Shown here: positions 34,539-48,593 of the stretch, piece after piece | Numbering within the stretch: position 1 is the first letter of the stretch | Layout of the letters: each line of letters starts with the position of its first letter | Source: Leptothrix cholodnii SP-6 | Lineage (GTDB): Bacteria > Pseudomonadota > Gammaproteobacteria > Burkholderiales > Burkholderiaceae_C | Direction of reading: 5' to 3' | Assembly: GCF_000019785.1 (NCBI RefSeq) | Contig: NC_010524.1 | Coordinates: 4,576,001-4,640,000, forward strand | DNA: 64,000 bases | The notes under the pieces: model-generated | Database searches by the model: none | Told to the model about the DNA's origin: nothing | The model's input: only the letters and a program-made list of their open reading frames with translations | Position numbers and translations under genes: made by a program

Positions 34539-36182
34539 TCAGTCGTCGACCGGCCCGGACGGCGCGATGACGTCGAGCGAGCGCACGGTCTCGCGCATGG
34601 CCCACAGCATCCACAACGCCGGCATGGCGGCGAGCGTGGACAGGATGAAGAAGATCGGCCAGCCGATCGACTCGGCCAGCACGCCCGCCAGCGGCCCGAC
34701 CCAGACCCGGCCGATCGCCGCAAAGGCGCTCAGCATCGCGTACTGGGTGGCCGTGAAGCGCTGGTTGCACAGGCTCATCAGAAAGGCCACGAAGGCCGCC
34801 GTGCCCATGCCGCTGGAGATGTTCTCGCTGGCGATCACCAGCAGCAGGCCGCCGTCGATCTCGGTCGGCTGCGCCAGCTTGAGAAAACCCCAGTCGAACG
34901 CCGGCATCAGCAGCCCCGGCAGCGCGCCCTTGCCGCTGACCGCCAGCCACCAGAAACCGACGTTGCTCGCCATCTGCAGCAGGCCGAACACGAACAGCGC
35001 CCGCCACAGCCCGAGCTTGAGCATCAGCGCGCCGCCCAGCAGCGCGCCGCCGATCGTCAGCCACAGGCCGATGACCTTGTTGACCACGCCGACCTCGGCC
35101 GAGCTGTAGAGCATGCTCTTGAGCAGAAAGGGCGTCATCAGCGAGCCGGCAAAGGCGTCGCCGAGCTTGTAGAGCACGATGAAGGCCAGGAAACCCCAGG
35201 CGCCCGGCTGGCTGAAGTAGTTGGCCAGGCCGCCGAGCAGGGTCTCGAACCGGGCCGCGCGCGCCGCCCAGGCTGCCAGCGGCAGCGTGAAACCGATGCC
35301 CAGCAGCAGCGCGGCCAGGTCGATCCAGCGCTGCTGCAGCGCCGGCGCGAGCGACGTGCCCGACATCGCCGAGCCCAGCAGCCAGCCGGCCAGCGGGTTG
35401 AGCAGCTGGTGGGTGACGACATAACCGAGCGCCACCGCCGCGAACACCGCCGCAAAACCGAGCAGGTCGTGGCGCGCCACGCTGGTCGGCGCCGGCAGCG
35501 TGTGCAGCCGCGGCAGCGCCAGCGCCGACAGCGCCGCCGCGCCGACCATCAGCGCGGCCATCAGGCGGTAGACCGCCGGCCAGTCCCAGGATGTGCCACC
35601 TGCAGCGGCGGCGGCGTTGCCCGGGTCGGTCCAGATCATCGCCACGCCGCCCGACAGGATCATCGCCAGCCGATAACCCAGCACCGACAGCGACGAGCCC
35701 AGGCCACGCTCGTGCGCGGGCAGCAGGTCGGTGCGGTAGGCGTCGATCACGACGTCCTGCGAGGCCGACAAAAACGCCACCGTCACCGCCAGCAGCGCGA
35801 ACACCTGCACCGCACCGGCCGGCGGCGTGGCCGACATCGCCAGCAGCGCGCCGGCCAGCAGCAGCTGCGTGATCACCAGCCAGCCGCGCCGCCGGCCGAG
35901 CCCGGGCGGGTCGAAACGGTCCATCAGCGGCGCCCACAGGAACTTGAAGGTGTAGGGCAGGCCGACCAGGCTCAGGAAACCGATGGTCGCCACGTCGATG
36001 CCGTCCAGGCTCAGCCAGGCCTGCATCGCCTGGCCGGTCAGCGCCAGCGGCAGGCCGGAGGCGAAACCCAGCACGGTGACCGCTGCCAGGCGCCACCACC
36101 GCTGCGCGCGTTGCCGCGCACCCAGCGGCACGGCGGCGGGCTGGGCATCGGCGGCAAGGGTCGGGGCGGAAGGATCTGGCAT
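34539..36182 (-). CDS. ampG: AmpG-family muropeptide permease (MFS)
   Basis: 547 aa polytopic inner-membrane transporter, about 14 predicted helices. The AmpG family imports anhydro-muropeptides from periplasmic cell-wall turnover. Recognisable stretches are GFASGLPLALTGQAMQAWL, GLPYTFKFLWAPLMDRF, SASQDVVIDAYRTDLL and the late helix ASENISSGMGTAAFVAFLMS. ATG at 36180-36182. It is divergent from the flavin reductase gene, with 66 bp between starts. Confidence 0.9.
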   Translation of the reverse strand: MPDPSAPTLAADAQPAAVPLGARQRAQRWWRLAAVTVLGFASGLPLALTGQAMQAWLSLDGIDVATIGFLSLVGLPYTFKFLWAPLMDRFDPPGLGRRRGWLVITQLLLAGALLAMSATPPAGAVQVFALLAVTVAFLSASQDVVIDAYRTDLLPAHERGLGSSLSVLGYRLAMILSGGVAMIWTDPGNAAAAAGGTSWDWPAVYRLMAALMVGAAALSALALPRLHTLPAPTSVARHDLLGFAAVFAAVALGYVVTHQLLNPLAGWLLGSAMSGTSLAPALQQRWIDLAALLLGIGFTLPLAAWAARAARFETLLGGLANYFSQPGAWGFLAFIVLYKLGDAFAGSLMTPFLLKSMLYSSAEVGVVNKVIGLWLTIGGALLGGALMLKLGLWRALFVFGLLQMASNVGFWWLAVSGKGALPGLLMPAFDWGFLKLAQPTEIDGGLLLVIASENISSGMGTAAFVAFLMSLCNQRFTATQYAMLSAFAAIGRVWVGPLAGVLAESIGWPIFFILSTLAAMPALWMLWAMRETVRSLDVIAPSGPVDD

Positions 36183-36248
36183 CGGCAGATTTTAGGAGCG
36201 CCCCCTCGGGCGGCGCCGGCACGGGCGATCGCCGACAATCCGGCTGCC

Positions 36249-36761
36249 ATGCAGACACCCGCACCGTCCGACCTCGCCCCCACGTTCTCGCGCCAGCACT
36301 TCCGCTCGGCGCTGGGCCTGTTTGCCACCGGCGTCACGATCGTCACCGCCCGGGCCGCCGACGGCACGCCGGTCGGGCTGACGGCCAATTCGTTCAACTC
36401 GGTGTCGCTGTCGCCACCGCTGATCCTGTGGAGCCTGGCGCTGAAGGCCAGTTCGCTGCCGGCGTTCACGGAGGGCACGCACTACGCGGTGCACATCCTG
36501 GCGGCCGAACAGCGCGCGCTGGCCGAACGTTTCGCCACGCCCGGCGTCGACCGCTTCGCCGGACTGCAATGGCGCGAAGGCACCGGCGGCGCGCCGCTGC
36601 TCGACGGCGCCGCGGCGGTGCTCGAATGCCACAACCGCAGCCGCTACGAAGAAGGCGACCACGTCATCTTCGTCGGCGAGGTCGAGCAGTGCCGCTTCCG
36701 CAGCGACGCCACGCCGCTGATCTTCCACGGCGGTCGGTTCTACACCGAGCTGCCGCTCTAA
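36249..36761 (+). CDS. Flavin reductase domain protein (FMN-binding split barrel)
   Basis: 170 aa. Flavin reductases of this type supply FMNH2/FADH2 to two-component monooxygenases. Family markers are FRSALGLFATGVTIVTA, GLTANSFNSVSLSPPLILWSL, YAVHILAAEQRALAERFA and the C-terminal PLIFHGGRFY. The ATG at 36249 starts the conserved part; an upstream extension in the frame lies antisense to ampG and is ignored. No dedicated monooxygenase partner is adjacent. Confidence 0.88.
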   Translation: MQTPAPSDLAPTFSRQHFRSALGLFATGVTIVTARAADGTPVGLTANSFNSVSLSPPLILWSLALKASSLPAFTEGTHYAVHILAAEQRALAERFATPGVDRFAGLQWREGTGGAPLLDGAAAVLECHNRSRYEEGDHVIFVGEVEQCRFRSDATPLIFHGGRFYTELPL

Positions 36762-36803
36762 ATTAATTAAACCAAGCCGCCGCCTGCGCAAAGGCGCCTC
36801 GTC

Positions 36804-36831
36804 TTGAAGCGGCGAGCATCGCCCCTACATC
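36804..36831 (+). promoter_or_regulatory. Weak candidate sigma-70 promoter for trxC
   Basis: TTGAAG (36804-36809) and TACATC (36826-36831) separated by 16 bp, 29 bp before the trxC ATG. The -10 matches only half the consensus, so this is tentative. The upstream TTAATTAA at about 36763-36770 is a rare AT tract in this GC-rich DNA. Confidence 0.25.
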
Positions 36832-36859
36832 AGCAATGACTGATGAATCAGGAGCCGCC

Positions 36860-37285
36860 ATGCACATCGCCTGCGCCCACTGCGGCGCGACCAACCGAGT
36901 CCCCGACGAACGCCTGCGCGAGTCGCCCACCTGCGGCAAATGCGGCCGCGAGCTGCTGCCGGCCACGCCGCTCGACGCGAGCGACGCCACCCTCCCCAAG
37001 CTGATCGCGCAGACCGAGCTGCCGGTGCTGGTCGATTTCTGGGCGCCGTGGTGTGGGCCGTGCCGGCAGATGGCGCCGATGTACGCCCAGGCCGCCGCGC
37101 AGTGGCAGGGCCGGGTGCTGTTCGCCAAGGTCGACAGCGACGACAACCCGCAGGCCTCGTCACGCCACGCGATCCGCTCGATCCCGACGCTGCTGCTGTT
37201 TCAAGGTGGGCGCGAGATCGGCCGCCAGAGCGGCGCGATGCCCGCCGCCCAGCTCAGCGCCTGGCTGCAGCAGACGCTGCGTTGA
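36860..37285 (+). CDS. trxC: Thioredoxin 2 (TrxC), zinc-binding
   Basis: 141 aa. An N-terminal zinc ribbon with two CxxC pairs (CAHCG and CGKCG) precedes a thioredoxin domain with active site [11 protein letters not shown], and the cis-Pro region SIPTLLLF. This arrangement is diagnostic for TrxC, a cytoplasmic disulfide reductase often linked to oxidative stress. Start at the ATG with AGGAG 6 nt upstream; an in-frame ATG eight codons earlier has no such site. Its 3' end overlaps the convergent pyrF by 32 bp. Confidence 0.95.
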   Translation: MHIACAHCGATNRVPDERLRESPTCGKCGRELLPATPLDASDATLPKLIAQTELPVLVDFWAPWCGPCRQMAPMYAQAAAQWQGRVLFAKVDSDDNPQASSRHAIRSIPTLLLFQGGREIGRQSGAMPAAQLSAWLQQTLR

Positions 37286-38108
37286 GCGCGTCGCGCGTGG
37301 CCAGCGCCACGCGGCGGGCGGCTTGCGCGAAGTCGTCGCCCGCGCTGGCGTAGAGCACCGCGCGCGAGCTGTTGACGATGATCGGGCCGGTGCTCGCGCC
37401 GCTGGCGTCGCACACCAGGCCGGCCTGCACGGTGGCCTGCGCGTCACCGCCCTGCGCGCCCACGCCGGGGATCAGCAGCGGCAGCGTCGGCGCCAGTTCA
37501 CGCACGCGGGCGATCTCGGCCGGGTAGGTCGCGCCCACCACCAGCGCGAGCTGGCCGTTGCGGTTCCATTCGGTCTGCGCCCGATGCGCCAGGTGCTCGA
37601 ACAGCCGCGGCTGGCCCGGCACGTCGGCCAGACGTTGCATCTGCCAGTCGTTGCCACCCGGATTCGAGGTGCGGCACAGCAGGATCACGCCCTTGTCGGC
37701 GTAACGCAGATAGGGCTCGATCGAGTCGAAGCCCATGAACGGCGACAGCGTCACCGCATCGGCCTGGTAGCGCTCGAAGGCCTCGCGGGCGTACTGCTCG
37801 GCGGTCGAGCCGATGTCGCCGCGCTTGGCGTCGAGGATCACCGGCACATCCGGCGCCGTGCGCTTGATGTAGGCCATCAGGCGCTCAAGCTGGTCTTCGG
37901 CGCGATGCGCCGCGAAGTAGGCGATCTGCGGCTTGAACGCGATCACCAGGTCCTTGGTGGCATCGACGATGGCGGCGCAGAAGTCAAAGATCTTGCCGGC
38001 GTCGCCTTTCCAGGCGCCGGGGAACTTGCCCGGCTCCGGGTCGAGGCCGACACACAGCAGCGAGTCGTGCAGCCGCTCGGCGCGGGCGAGTTGGTCGATG
38101 AAGTTCAT
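37254..38108 (-). CDS. pyrF: Orotidine 5'-phosphate decarboxylase (type 2)
   Basis: 284 aa. Last step of de novo UMP synthesis. The catalytic motif [10 protein letters not shown] is present (Asp-Lys-Asp tetrad), with [10 protein letters not shown] near the N-terminus and [12 protein letters not shown] for phosphate binding. Length matches the longer type 2 enzymes of betaproteobacteria and actinobacteria. The ATG at 38106-38108 starts the conserved part. Converges on and overlaps trxC. Confidence 0.96.
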   Translation of the reverse strand: MNFIDQLARAERLHDSLLCVGLDPEPGKFPGAWKGDAGKIFDFCAAIVDATKDLVIAFKPQIAYFAAHRAEDQLERLMAYIKRTAPDVPVILDAKRGDIGSTAEQYAREAFERYQADAVTLSPFMGFDSIEPYLRYADKGVILLCRTSNPGGNDWQMQRLADVPGQPRLFEHLAHRAQTEWNRNGQLALVVGATYPAEIARVRELAPTLPLLIPGVGAQGGDAQATVQAGLVCDASGASTGPIIVNSSRAVLYASAGDDFAQAARRVALATRDALNAASAAARR

Positions 38109-38130
38109 GCTTGTTGTACGGTGGATTGAT

Positions 38131-38772
38131 TCACGACGGCACGACAGGAAACCATCGGCGCATCGCATCTCGCAATTTCAGGAAGGCGCTGTCTGTGCAT
38201 CGGGATGTCTTGATGCGAGTTGCCAGATCTCGGTAAATCGCTGAGGACCTTGGAATCTTGTTGATCCGCAACACTTCTTCGACGGCTTCTTTGGGACGGT
38301 GAGGTTTCGCTTCTCCCGATCGCCAATAGCCCTTGCGTTCAAGTTGACCACGCAGTTCAGCGTAGCTGCCTTCAAAGCCGAGTTGTTCGCAGACGTGTGG
38401 CGAGTCTTGCCAGATCCAATTCTCGAGCTCAGGTGCGATGACCACTGCGCAGCAGGATTCCTGCTGCCAGCCAGCCTGGATCAGATGGCCGGTCAATCGC
38501 CGTTCAATCTCATCAACTCCAGGTGTTCCATCCCACTCTTCATCGATCACGACCGTTGCATGCCGATGAGACTGTGCATAGGGCTGAAGGAATTCATTGG
38601 CACGGGTATAGAGACCGGGATCATTCTGGCCGTGTGCAACATGGAGATCTCTTCGAGGGTCGAAATTGAATGGACCACAGCCGAGAGAAGCATGAACGCC
38701 CGGACGTGACAGGAACCCCTTCAGTACGCCCTCCATGTTCTTGTCCGCCACGAGGAACAGGCAATCCCTCAC
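38131..38772 (-). CDS. Putative TOPRIM-like partner of AAA ATPase (candidate defence nuclease)
   Basis: 213 aa from the GTG at 38770-38772, which overlaps the ATPase stop as GTGA; earlier in-frame starts would lie inside that gene. The opening [12 protein letters not shown], then VVIDEEWDG and [10 protein letters not shown], are spaced like the acidic positions of small TOPRIM or DUF4276-type proteins that accompany AAA ATPases in defence loci. Similarity is by motif only. GC content is visibly lower than the flanking housekeeping genes. Likely an acquired two-gene module. Confidence 0.6.
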   Translation of the reverse strand: MRDCLFLVADKNMEGVLKGFLSRPGVHASLGCGPFNFDPRRDLHVAHGQNDPGLYTRANEFLQPYAQSHRHATVVIDEEWDGTPGVDEIERRLTGHLIQAGWQQESCCAVVIAPELENWIWQDSPHVCEQLGFEGSYAELRGQLERKGYWRSGEAKPHRPKEAVEEVLRINKIPRSSAIYRDLATRIKTSRCTDSAFLKLRDAMRRWFPVVPS

Positions 38773-40052
38773 CCCAGTACCCCCGTGGCGAACAGATCGC
38801 CCAGATTGAGCGCGGACCGCCATTTCTGGAGACCAGGATGTTCATCGCCACGAACGATGTCGACGGCCCCTTCATCGGTCTTGCCAAAACACAGGATCTG
38901 TTGCGGACGCAACTGACTCAACACCACGGGTGAGTGAGTGGCACAAAGGATCTGTGATCCATACACCGACTCCAGAGACTGCATCACCGTTTCCATCGCC
39001 TTGGGATGGATGCCATTTTCTGGTTCTTCAATCAGCGTGATGGCTGGAGAGGTGGGTGCATAAGCCAGCAATGTCAGGGCCAGAAGCCTCAGCGTGCCAT
39101 CCGACAAGACCCAAGAAGGAGCTTCCAGGCCGCTGCGGTAATGCAGTTCAATGTACCGGGAACGATCTTCCTGTTTTTCTTGCGTCTTGATGTCGACGAG
39201 ATCTTCGAGCGATGTGGCGATATGTGCGATCCACCGACGTTTGAGGGCCGGGCTTTTCTCCAACTCGTGAACAACCCAGGGCAAATTCGATCCGTCAGGC
39301 AGAAAGTCGGAGGACGAACCCGCCGGAGAAGGCATGCGCATTTTCTCTGCGTTCAGAGCCAAACGATGCACACCTTCCATCAAGACGCGCTTGACCCAAG
39401 TAGCGGCTGGGAATTTCAGCTCATCTTCAGGCAGATTGGCCAACGCACTCTTGGCTGGACCGAGACGGAACAGGTTGTTCCAGTCTGAGGTTTCCGATCG
39501 GAAATAGTCATTGCCGCTCTCGACCACCTTGCTCACCACTTTGCGCCAACCATTCGGAGATCGATGTTTGGATGGTGTGATGACGTGAGCAGGCCCGACT
39601 TTAGGCTCCGGGAAGTCAAGTCGTTGTTGCGATTCTTGCGGCAAGGACTGCGGATTGCGCAGGTCAGGACACAACCACAGCGTCTCGTGATCGAACCCCA
39701 GTCGTCCGTCTGTGTGAACGGCAAGTTCATAGCGCGCAAACCGATATTTGCCACCGAGTTTGCTGATCAGCTCGTCCGGCAACGCCAAGGTCACTGCGAT
39801 CTCTATGCCGCCCCCTTGTCGGAGCCAAGTGAGATCTTGAGGCGACACCGCTCGCGGGGCGATGTTCAAGCGGGCATTGCCAAAGACTGCGGCGTCCAGA
39901 CTGCTGCTCAGAACATCGCGCACAAACAGCAGCGCATCAAACAGCGTGCTTTTCCCACAAGCATTCGGCCCCACCATGACCATGAATGGATCGAGTCCCA
40001 GGGACACGTAACGCAGAGCGCGCAGGCCCTTGACCTCGATCCATCGAATCAT
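38769..40052 (-). CDS. AAA ATPase (SMC/OLD-like ABC ATPase fold)
   Basis: 427 aa. Walker A GPNACGKST at residues 28-36, ABC-type signature WVLSDGTLRLLAL, Walker B ITLIEEPENGIHP and a switch His in LCATHSPVV. There is no C-terminal TOPRIM, unlike OLD nucleases, but a separate candidate is encoded directly downstream with overlapping stop/start. Pairs like this occur in anti-phage systems. Local composition (31 G/C of 60 at 39121-39180) is well below the surroundings, a sign of transfer. Starts 25 bp downstream of the purB stop region on the same strand. Confidence 0.85.
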   Translation of the reverse strand: MIRWIEVKGLRALRYVSLGLDPFMVMVGPNACGKSTLFDALLFVRDVLSSSLDAAVFGNARLNIAPRAVSPQDLTWLRQGGGIEIAVTLALPDELISKLGGKYRFARYELAVHTDGRLGFDHETLWLCPDLRNPQSLPQESQQRLDFPEPKVGPAHVITPSKHRSPNGWRKVVSKVVESGNDYFRSETSDWNNLFRLGPAKSALANLPEDELKFPAATWVKRVLMEGVHRLALNAEKMRMPSPAGSSSDFLPDGSNLPWVVHELEKSPALKRRWIAHIATSLEDLVDIKTQEKQEDRSRYIELHYRSGLEAPSWVLSDGTLRLLALTLLAYAPTSPAITLIEEPENGIHPKAMETVMQSLESVYGSQILCATHSPVVLSQLRPQQILCFGKTDEGAVDIVRGDEHPGLQKWRSALNLGDLFATGVLG

Positions 40053-40076
40053 GCTGGTGCGCCCGCAGAAAAGAGG

Positions 40077-41531
<1,455 letters not shown>

Positions 41532-41930
41532 TCAACGCCGGCTGGCGATGCGCCCCGCCGTCACGGCCGAACGCGTCGACGGCGAATAGGCCAGCCAGCG
41601 CTCGCCGGCCACCACCGCCCGGCAGCCGGCGCTGCGGTGGCACAGGCTGGCCTGCGCGAGCTGCTCGACGAAATCCATCTCGGTCGGCGGGCTCCACAGG
41701 TCGATGCTGTACGAGCGCTTCGGGTCGAGCGGGAAGGCCGTGCCGTTGACCACGGCCTGCGCCGGCGTGGCTGCATCAACGACCTCGACGGCATCGAGCG
41801 GATCGGTCTCGGCCACGCAGACCAGCCGCACGGCGTCCTCTGACAGCACGCACAACCACAAGGTCTGCGCGCTCGCTGCGCAGGGGGCGAACAGGAACAG
41901 GCTCATCAACAAGGCGGCGATTCGGACCAT
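41532..41930 (-). CDS. Small secreted protein of unknown function
   Basis: 132 aa. Signal peptide MVRIAALLMSLFLFAPCAASAQ with probable cleavage after AQ. The mature part has four Cys (in LWLCVLSEDAVRLVCVAET and SLCHRSAGCRAV), suggesting two disulfides. GGAG lies 9 nt upstream of the ATG at 41928-41930; an upstream in-frame start lacks a signal-like sequence. No family recognised. Upstream of purB on the same strand with an 81-bp gap. Confidence 0.65.
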   Translation of the reverse strand: MVRIAALLMSLFLFAPCAASAQTLWLCVLSEDAVRLVCVAETDPLDAVEVVDAATPAQAVVNGTAFPLDPKRSYSIDLWSPPTEMDFVEQLAQASLCHRSAGCRAVVAGERWLAYSPSTRSAVTAGRIASRR

Positions 41931-42019
41931 GGCGTTGTCTCCAGACGCCTGGGCTATCGGCGGCGAGAGCCGCGCCCTGATGGCGCAGGACCCCGTGACG
42001 GACACGAATCGCGGCCCGG

Positions 42020-42055
42020 CGTGACGCCCGCACGGTCGGGCCCGCGCGCGTCACG
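42020..42055 (-). terminator. GC-rich hairpin downstream of hybrid kinase gene
   Basis: Perfect 8-bp inverted repeat CGTGACGC / GCGTCACG with a 20-nt GC-rich loop, starting 26 bp beyond the stop at 42081. No T-run, so possibly a Rho-independent-like pause or a processing end. Confidence 0.35.
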
Positions 42056-42080
42056 ACCCGCAGCCGTCAGCAGCCGGAGA

Positions 42081-44486
<2,406 letters not shown>

Positions 44487-44509
44487 GGCCGGGGCCTCGT
44501 GTCTGGGCG

Positions 44510-45643
44510 CTAGAACGGCTTGAGTCGGGCGACACCGCCGAAGCTGCCGACCCACAACGTGCCGTCGAGCGCCGTGGTCATCGAAAAGATGGTGTTGCTG
44601 AACAGGCCGTCGACGGTGGTCAGCACCTCGAAGCGGCCACCGTTCATCTTCGCCAGGCCGTTGTCGGTGCCGACCCACAGCACGCCCAACGGGTCGATGT
44701 GCAGCATGAACACGTGGTTGCCGGGCAGGCCTTCGGCGACGGTGTACGAGGTCCATGTGGTGCCGTCGAAGCGCGACAGCCCGCCGCCCCAGGTGCCGGC
44801 CCAGACGACACCCTGCGCGTCGACCGCCAGCGACACCATGTAGTTCGGGTTGTAGGCGACCTGGATGTCCTGCAGCCCCATCTCCTGCTTCTGGCGCGCG
44901 TGGTGCTCGGAGACCTTGGCCGGGTCGGTCTTGAAGCGCACCTGGTCCTTGACGCGTTCGTAGTCGGCGCCCAGGCCGCGGGCGTGGTTCCAGTTCTGCC
45001 AGGTGCCGTCCTTGAATTGCGCCAGGCCGCCTTCGGTGCCGAGCCAGATCTCGCCGTCGCGCCCTTCGGCCAGGCCGTAGACCCAGTCGTTGGGCAGGCC
45101 GCCGCGGGTGCTTTCCACCGTGTGCAGCTCCCACTGCGAGCGGTCATCGAGCCGGCCGCCGCGCACCCGGTTCACGCCCGACCAGGTGGCGATCCAGACG
45201 TCGCCGTTCTTGGCCTTCAGCACGTCGTAGACGAAGGCGTCGCCCAGGCCTTCGGGGATGTTGTAGGTCTGCCATTTTTCGGTGACGGGGTCGAGCAGCG
45301 ACAGCCCGCCGCCGTAGGTGCCGACGACGATGCGGCCGTCGAGCTTGCCGACGTGGAACACGCCGTTGGACAGCAGGCCGCTCTTGACGTCGAACAGCTT
45401 GTAGTCGTCGCTGCGGGTGTCGTAGCGCACCACGCCGCCGGAGGTGCCGACCCAGACGACATCGCCGTCGACGAACAGGCGCTTGACGTTCTTGTTGCCG
45501 ACCCGGAAGTGGGTGAACTTCTGCGCCGCGGCGGAGGCCGCCGCAGCGGCAGCAGGAGCCGGCCGGGCCGCCTGCGCCCACGCGCCGAACGCCACGCCCA
45601 AGCCGATGAGGGTGGCCGCAAAGAGCCTGAAACGCCGAACCAT
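44510..45643 (-). CDS. Secreted beta-propeller protein (two-component regulator propeller repeats) I
   Basis: 377 aa. Signal peptide (core FRLFAATLIGLGVAFGAWAQA) then an Ala-rich spacer and repeated blades of about 45 residues, each with a W(I/V/A)GT-type strand, for example VVWVGTSGGVVRYD, IWLGTEGGLAQF, VWAGTWGGGLSRFDG and LWVGTDNGLAKM. Usually such blades are fused to histidine kinases (periplasmic input); here the protein stands alone. Start at 45643 has AAGG upstream; an ATG at 45679 overlaps the preceding stop (ATGA) and would add twelve residues. Paralogue of the next gene. Confidence 0.85.
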   Translation of the reverse strand: MVRRFRLFAATLIGLGVAFGAWAQAARPAPAAAAAASAAAQKFTHFRVGNKNVKRLFVDGDVVWVGTSGGVVRYDTRSDDYKLFDVKSGLLSNGVFHVGKLDGRIVVGTYGGGLSLLDPVTEKWQTYNIPEGLGDAFVYDVLKAKNGDVWIATWSGVNRVRGGRLDDRSQWELHTVESTRGGLPNDWVYGLAEGRDGEIWLGTEGGLAQFKDGTWQNWNHARGLGADYERVKDQVRFKTDPAKVSEHHARQKQEMGLQDIQVAYNPNYMVSLAVDAQGVVWAGTWGGGLSRFDGTTWTSYTVAEGLPGNHVFMLHIDPLGVLWVGTDNGLAKMNGGRFEVLTTVDGLFSNTIFSMTTALDGTLWVGSFGGVARLKPF

Positions 45644-45675
45644 GCCGTGCCTTGTCGAATGACGTTGAACGCCCG

Positions 45676-46749
45676 TCATGGCGCGATGCGGGCCACGCCC
45701 TTGCGCGTGCCGGCCCAGATGTCGCCGTCGGGTGCGACCGCGATGGCGTAGACGTTGCTGTCGAGCAGGCCGTCGCTGACGCCGAGGGTCTGCCAGCGCT
45801 GGCCGTCGTAGCGCGACACGCCGCGGTCGGTGCCGAACCAGAAAACGCCGGCGCGGTCCTGCGCCAGGCTGTAGACGATGTTGCCGGCCAGGCCGTCGGC
45901 GCGGGTCAGGTTGTGCCAGGTCTTGCCGTCGAAACGCGCCACGCCGCCGCCCCAGGTGCCGGCCCAGATCGAGCCGTCGCGCGCCGCAAGAATCGCGAAC
46001 ACGTAGTTCGGGTTGTAGGTCGACTGGCCCTCGGCCGCCACCGACAGGTCGTGGCGGGTGCGCGTGCCCAGGCCGGTGTTGGCGCTGAACGGCAGGTTGT
46101 CGGTGTTGGGCGCGCCCAGGCCGTCCTTGTGTGTCCACGCCACCCAGCGCTTGCCGTCGTACATCGACACCCCGCCCTCGGTGCCGAACCAGACCCGGTC
46201 GCGTGCGTCGACGCTGATGCCGTAGACCCACTCGTTGACCAGCTCTTTCACGTAGGTGGTGAAGCGGCCGGTCTTGGGCGCGACCTTGTTGACGCCGGCC
46301 CAGGTGCCGATCCAGAAGTCGCCGTTGCGCTGCTGGGCGAAGGAATAGACCCAGTAGTCGGCCAGGCCGTGCATCGGGAAGAAGGTCTTCCAGGCGCCGT
46401 CCTTGTAGCGCGACACACCGCCGGCATTGGTGCCGAACCACTTGTGGCCGTCGCGGTCGAGGCCGACCGCGAACACGTATTCGTTGGCCAGCCCGTCCTT
46501 GCGGGTGAAGGTGTTGCGCAGCCGGCCGTCGGCCAGGTCGACCTCGTGCACGCCGGCCGAGGTGCCGACCCAGATCGCGCCGCGCGCCGGCTCGACCGCG
46601 AGCGCACGCACGTAGACCGTCGGGCCGACTTCGTAGACGTCCTTGACGCGGGCGGCCGGCTGGCCCCAGGCGAGCGCGCTGGCGGCCAGCGCCGCAGCCG
46701 CGAACATGGCGTGCAAGAGCAGACCGCGAAAAAGCAGTTCAGGTTTCAT
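45676..46749 (-). CDS. Secreted beta-propeller protein (two-component regulator propeller repeats) II
   Basis: 357 aa. Signal peptide (core LLHAMFAAAALAASALAWGQ) and about seven blades with the same W(V/F/I)GT signature: IWVGTSAGVHEVDL, KWFGTNAGGVSRYKDG, FWIGTWAGVNKV, VWFGTEGGVSMYDG, IWAGTWGGGVARFDG, FWFGTDRGVSRYDG and IWAGTRKGVARI. The same phrases YNPNYVFA/YNPNYMVS and WGGGxxRFDG occur in both propellers, so the pair arose by duplication. ATG at 46747-46749 overlaps the cytochrome stop as ATGA, indicating coupled expression. Confidence 0.88.
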   Translation of the reverse strand: MKPELLFRGLLLHAMFAAAALAASALAWGQPAARVKDVYEVGPTVYVRALAVEPARGAIWVGTSAGVHEVDLADGRLRNTFTRKDGLANEYVFAVGLDRDGHKWFGTNAGGVSRYKDGAWKTFFPMHGLADYWVYSFAQQRNGDFWIGTWAGVNKVAPKTGRFTTYVKELVNEWVYGISVDARDRVWFGTEGGVSMYDGKRWVAWTHKDGLGAPNTDNLPFSANTGLGTRTRHDLSVAAEGQSTYNPNYVFAILAARDGSIWAGTWGGGVARFDGKTWHNLTRADGLAGNIVYSLAQDRAGVFWFGTDRGVSRYDGQRWQTLGVSDGLLDSNVYAIAVAPDGDIWAGTRKGVARIAP

Positions 46750-47093
46750 CGAAAGGTGCGCAGGTAGGCGACGACGTCGAGGATGTCTCGGTCGCGCAGC
46801 AGGCCCTGGTAGGCCGGCATGGCGCCGCGGCCGTTGCGGATCGCGGCCAGCAGCGTGAGGTCGGGTTTGAGCAGCGTGGTCGGGCGCGAGAAGTCGGGTG
46901 CCATCGGCATCACCGGCCGGCCGTCGCCGCCGTGGCAGCCGGCGCAATGCAGGCGGTAGAGCTCGGCGCCCTTGACGGTGTCGGCGGCCTGCGCCGCCGG
47001 CCAGGCCATCAACGCCGCGATCAGCAGCCAGGGCGCCGCCGTCGAGCCCCGCCGGCGCGGCGCCTTCTCATCTTTGGCAATCCCCTGCCGCAT
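46746..47093 (-). CDS. Monohaem class I cytochrome c
   Basis: 115 aa. Signal peptide (core WLLIAALMAWPAAQA) followed by one haem site CAGCHGGDGR and the usual C-terminal Met region (GRGAMPAYQGLL) giving His/Met ligation, ending in DVVAYLRTF. A small periplasmic electron carrier or domain. The ATG at 47091-47093 is chosen; an in-frame ATG 26 codons earlier adds a Gly/Ala-rich stretch with no ribosome site. Coupled to the propeller gene, which is unusual company for a cytochrome. Confidence 0.88.
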   Translation of the reverse strand: MRQGIAKDEKAPRRRGSTAAPWLLIAALMAWPAAQAADTVKGAELYRLHCAGCHGGDGRPVMPMAPDFSRPTTLLKPDLTLLAAIRNGRGAMPAYQGLLRDRDILDVVAYLRTFR

Positions 47094-47180
47094 CGTCCGC
47101 TCGTTCGCGCCCTTGGCCACCGTGGCACCTCCGAGGCCCCGTGCCCCGACGCCTGAACCAGCGATTTCCATGCCAAACGC

Positions 47181-48578
<1,398 letters not shown>

Positions 48579-48593
48579 CGCGGGCTTCCTCGT

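Noticed and set aside
38109..40076. Transposon or attachment site flanking the low-GC ATPase pair
   Set aside because: No direct or inverted repeats or integrase were found at either edge; the case for transfer rests on composition and gene type only.
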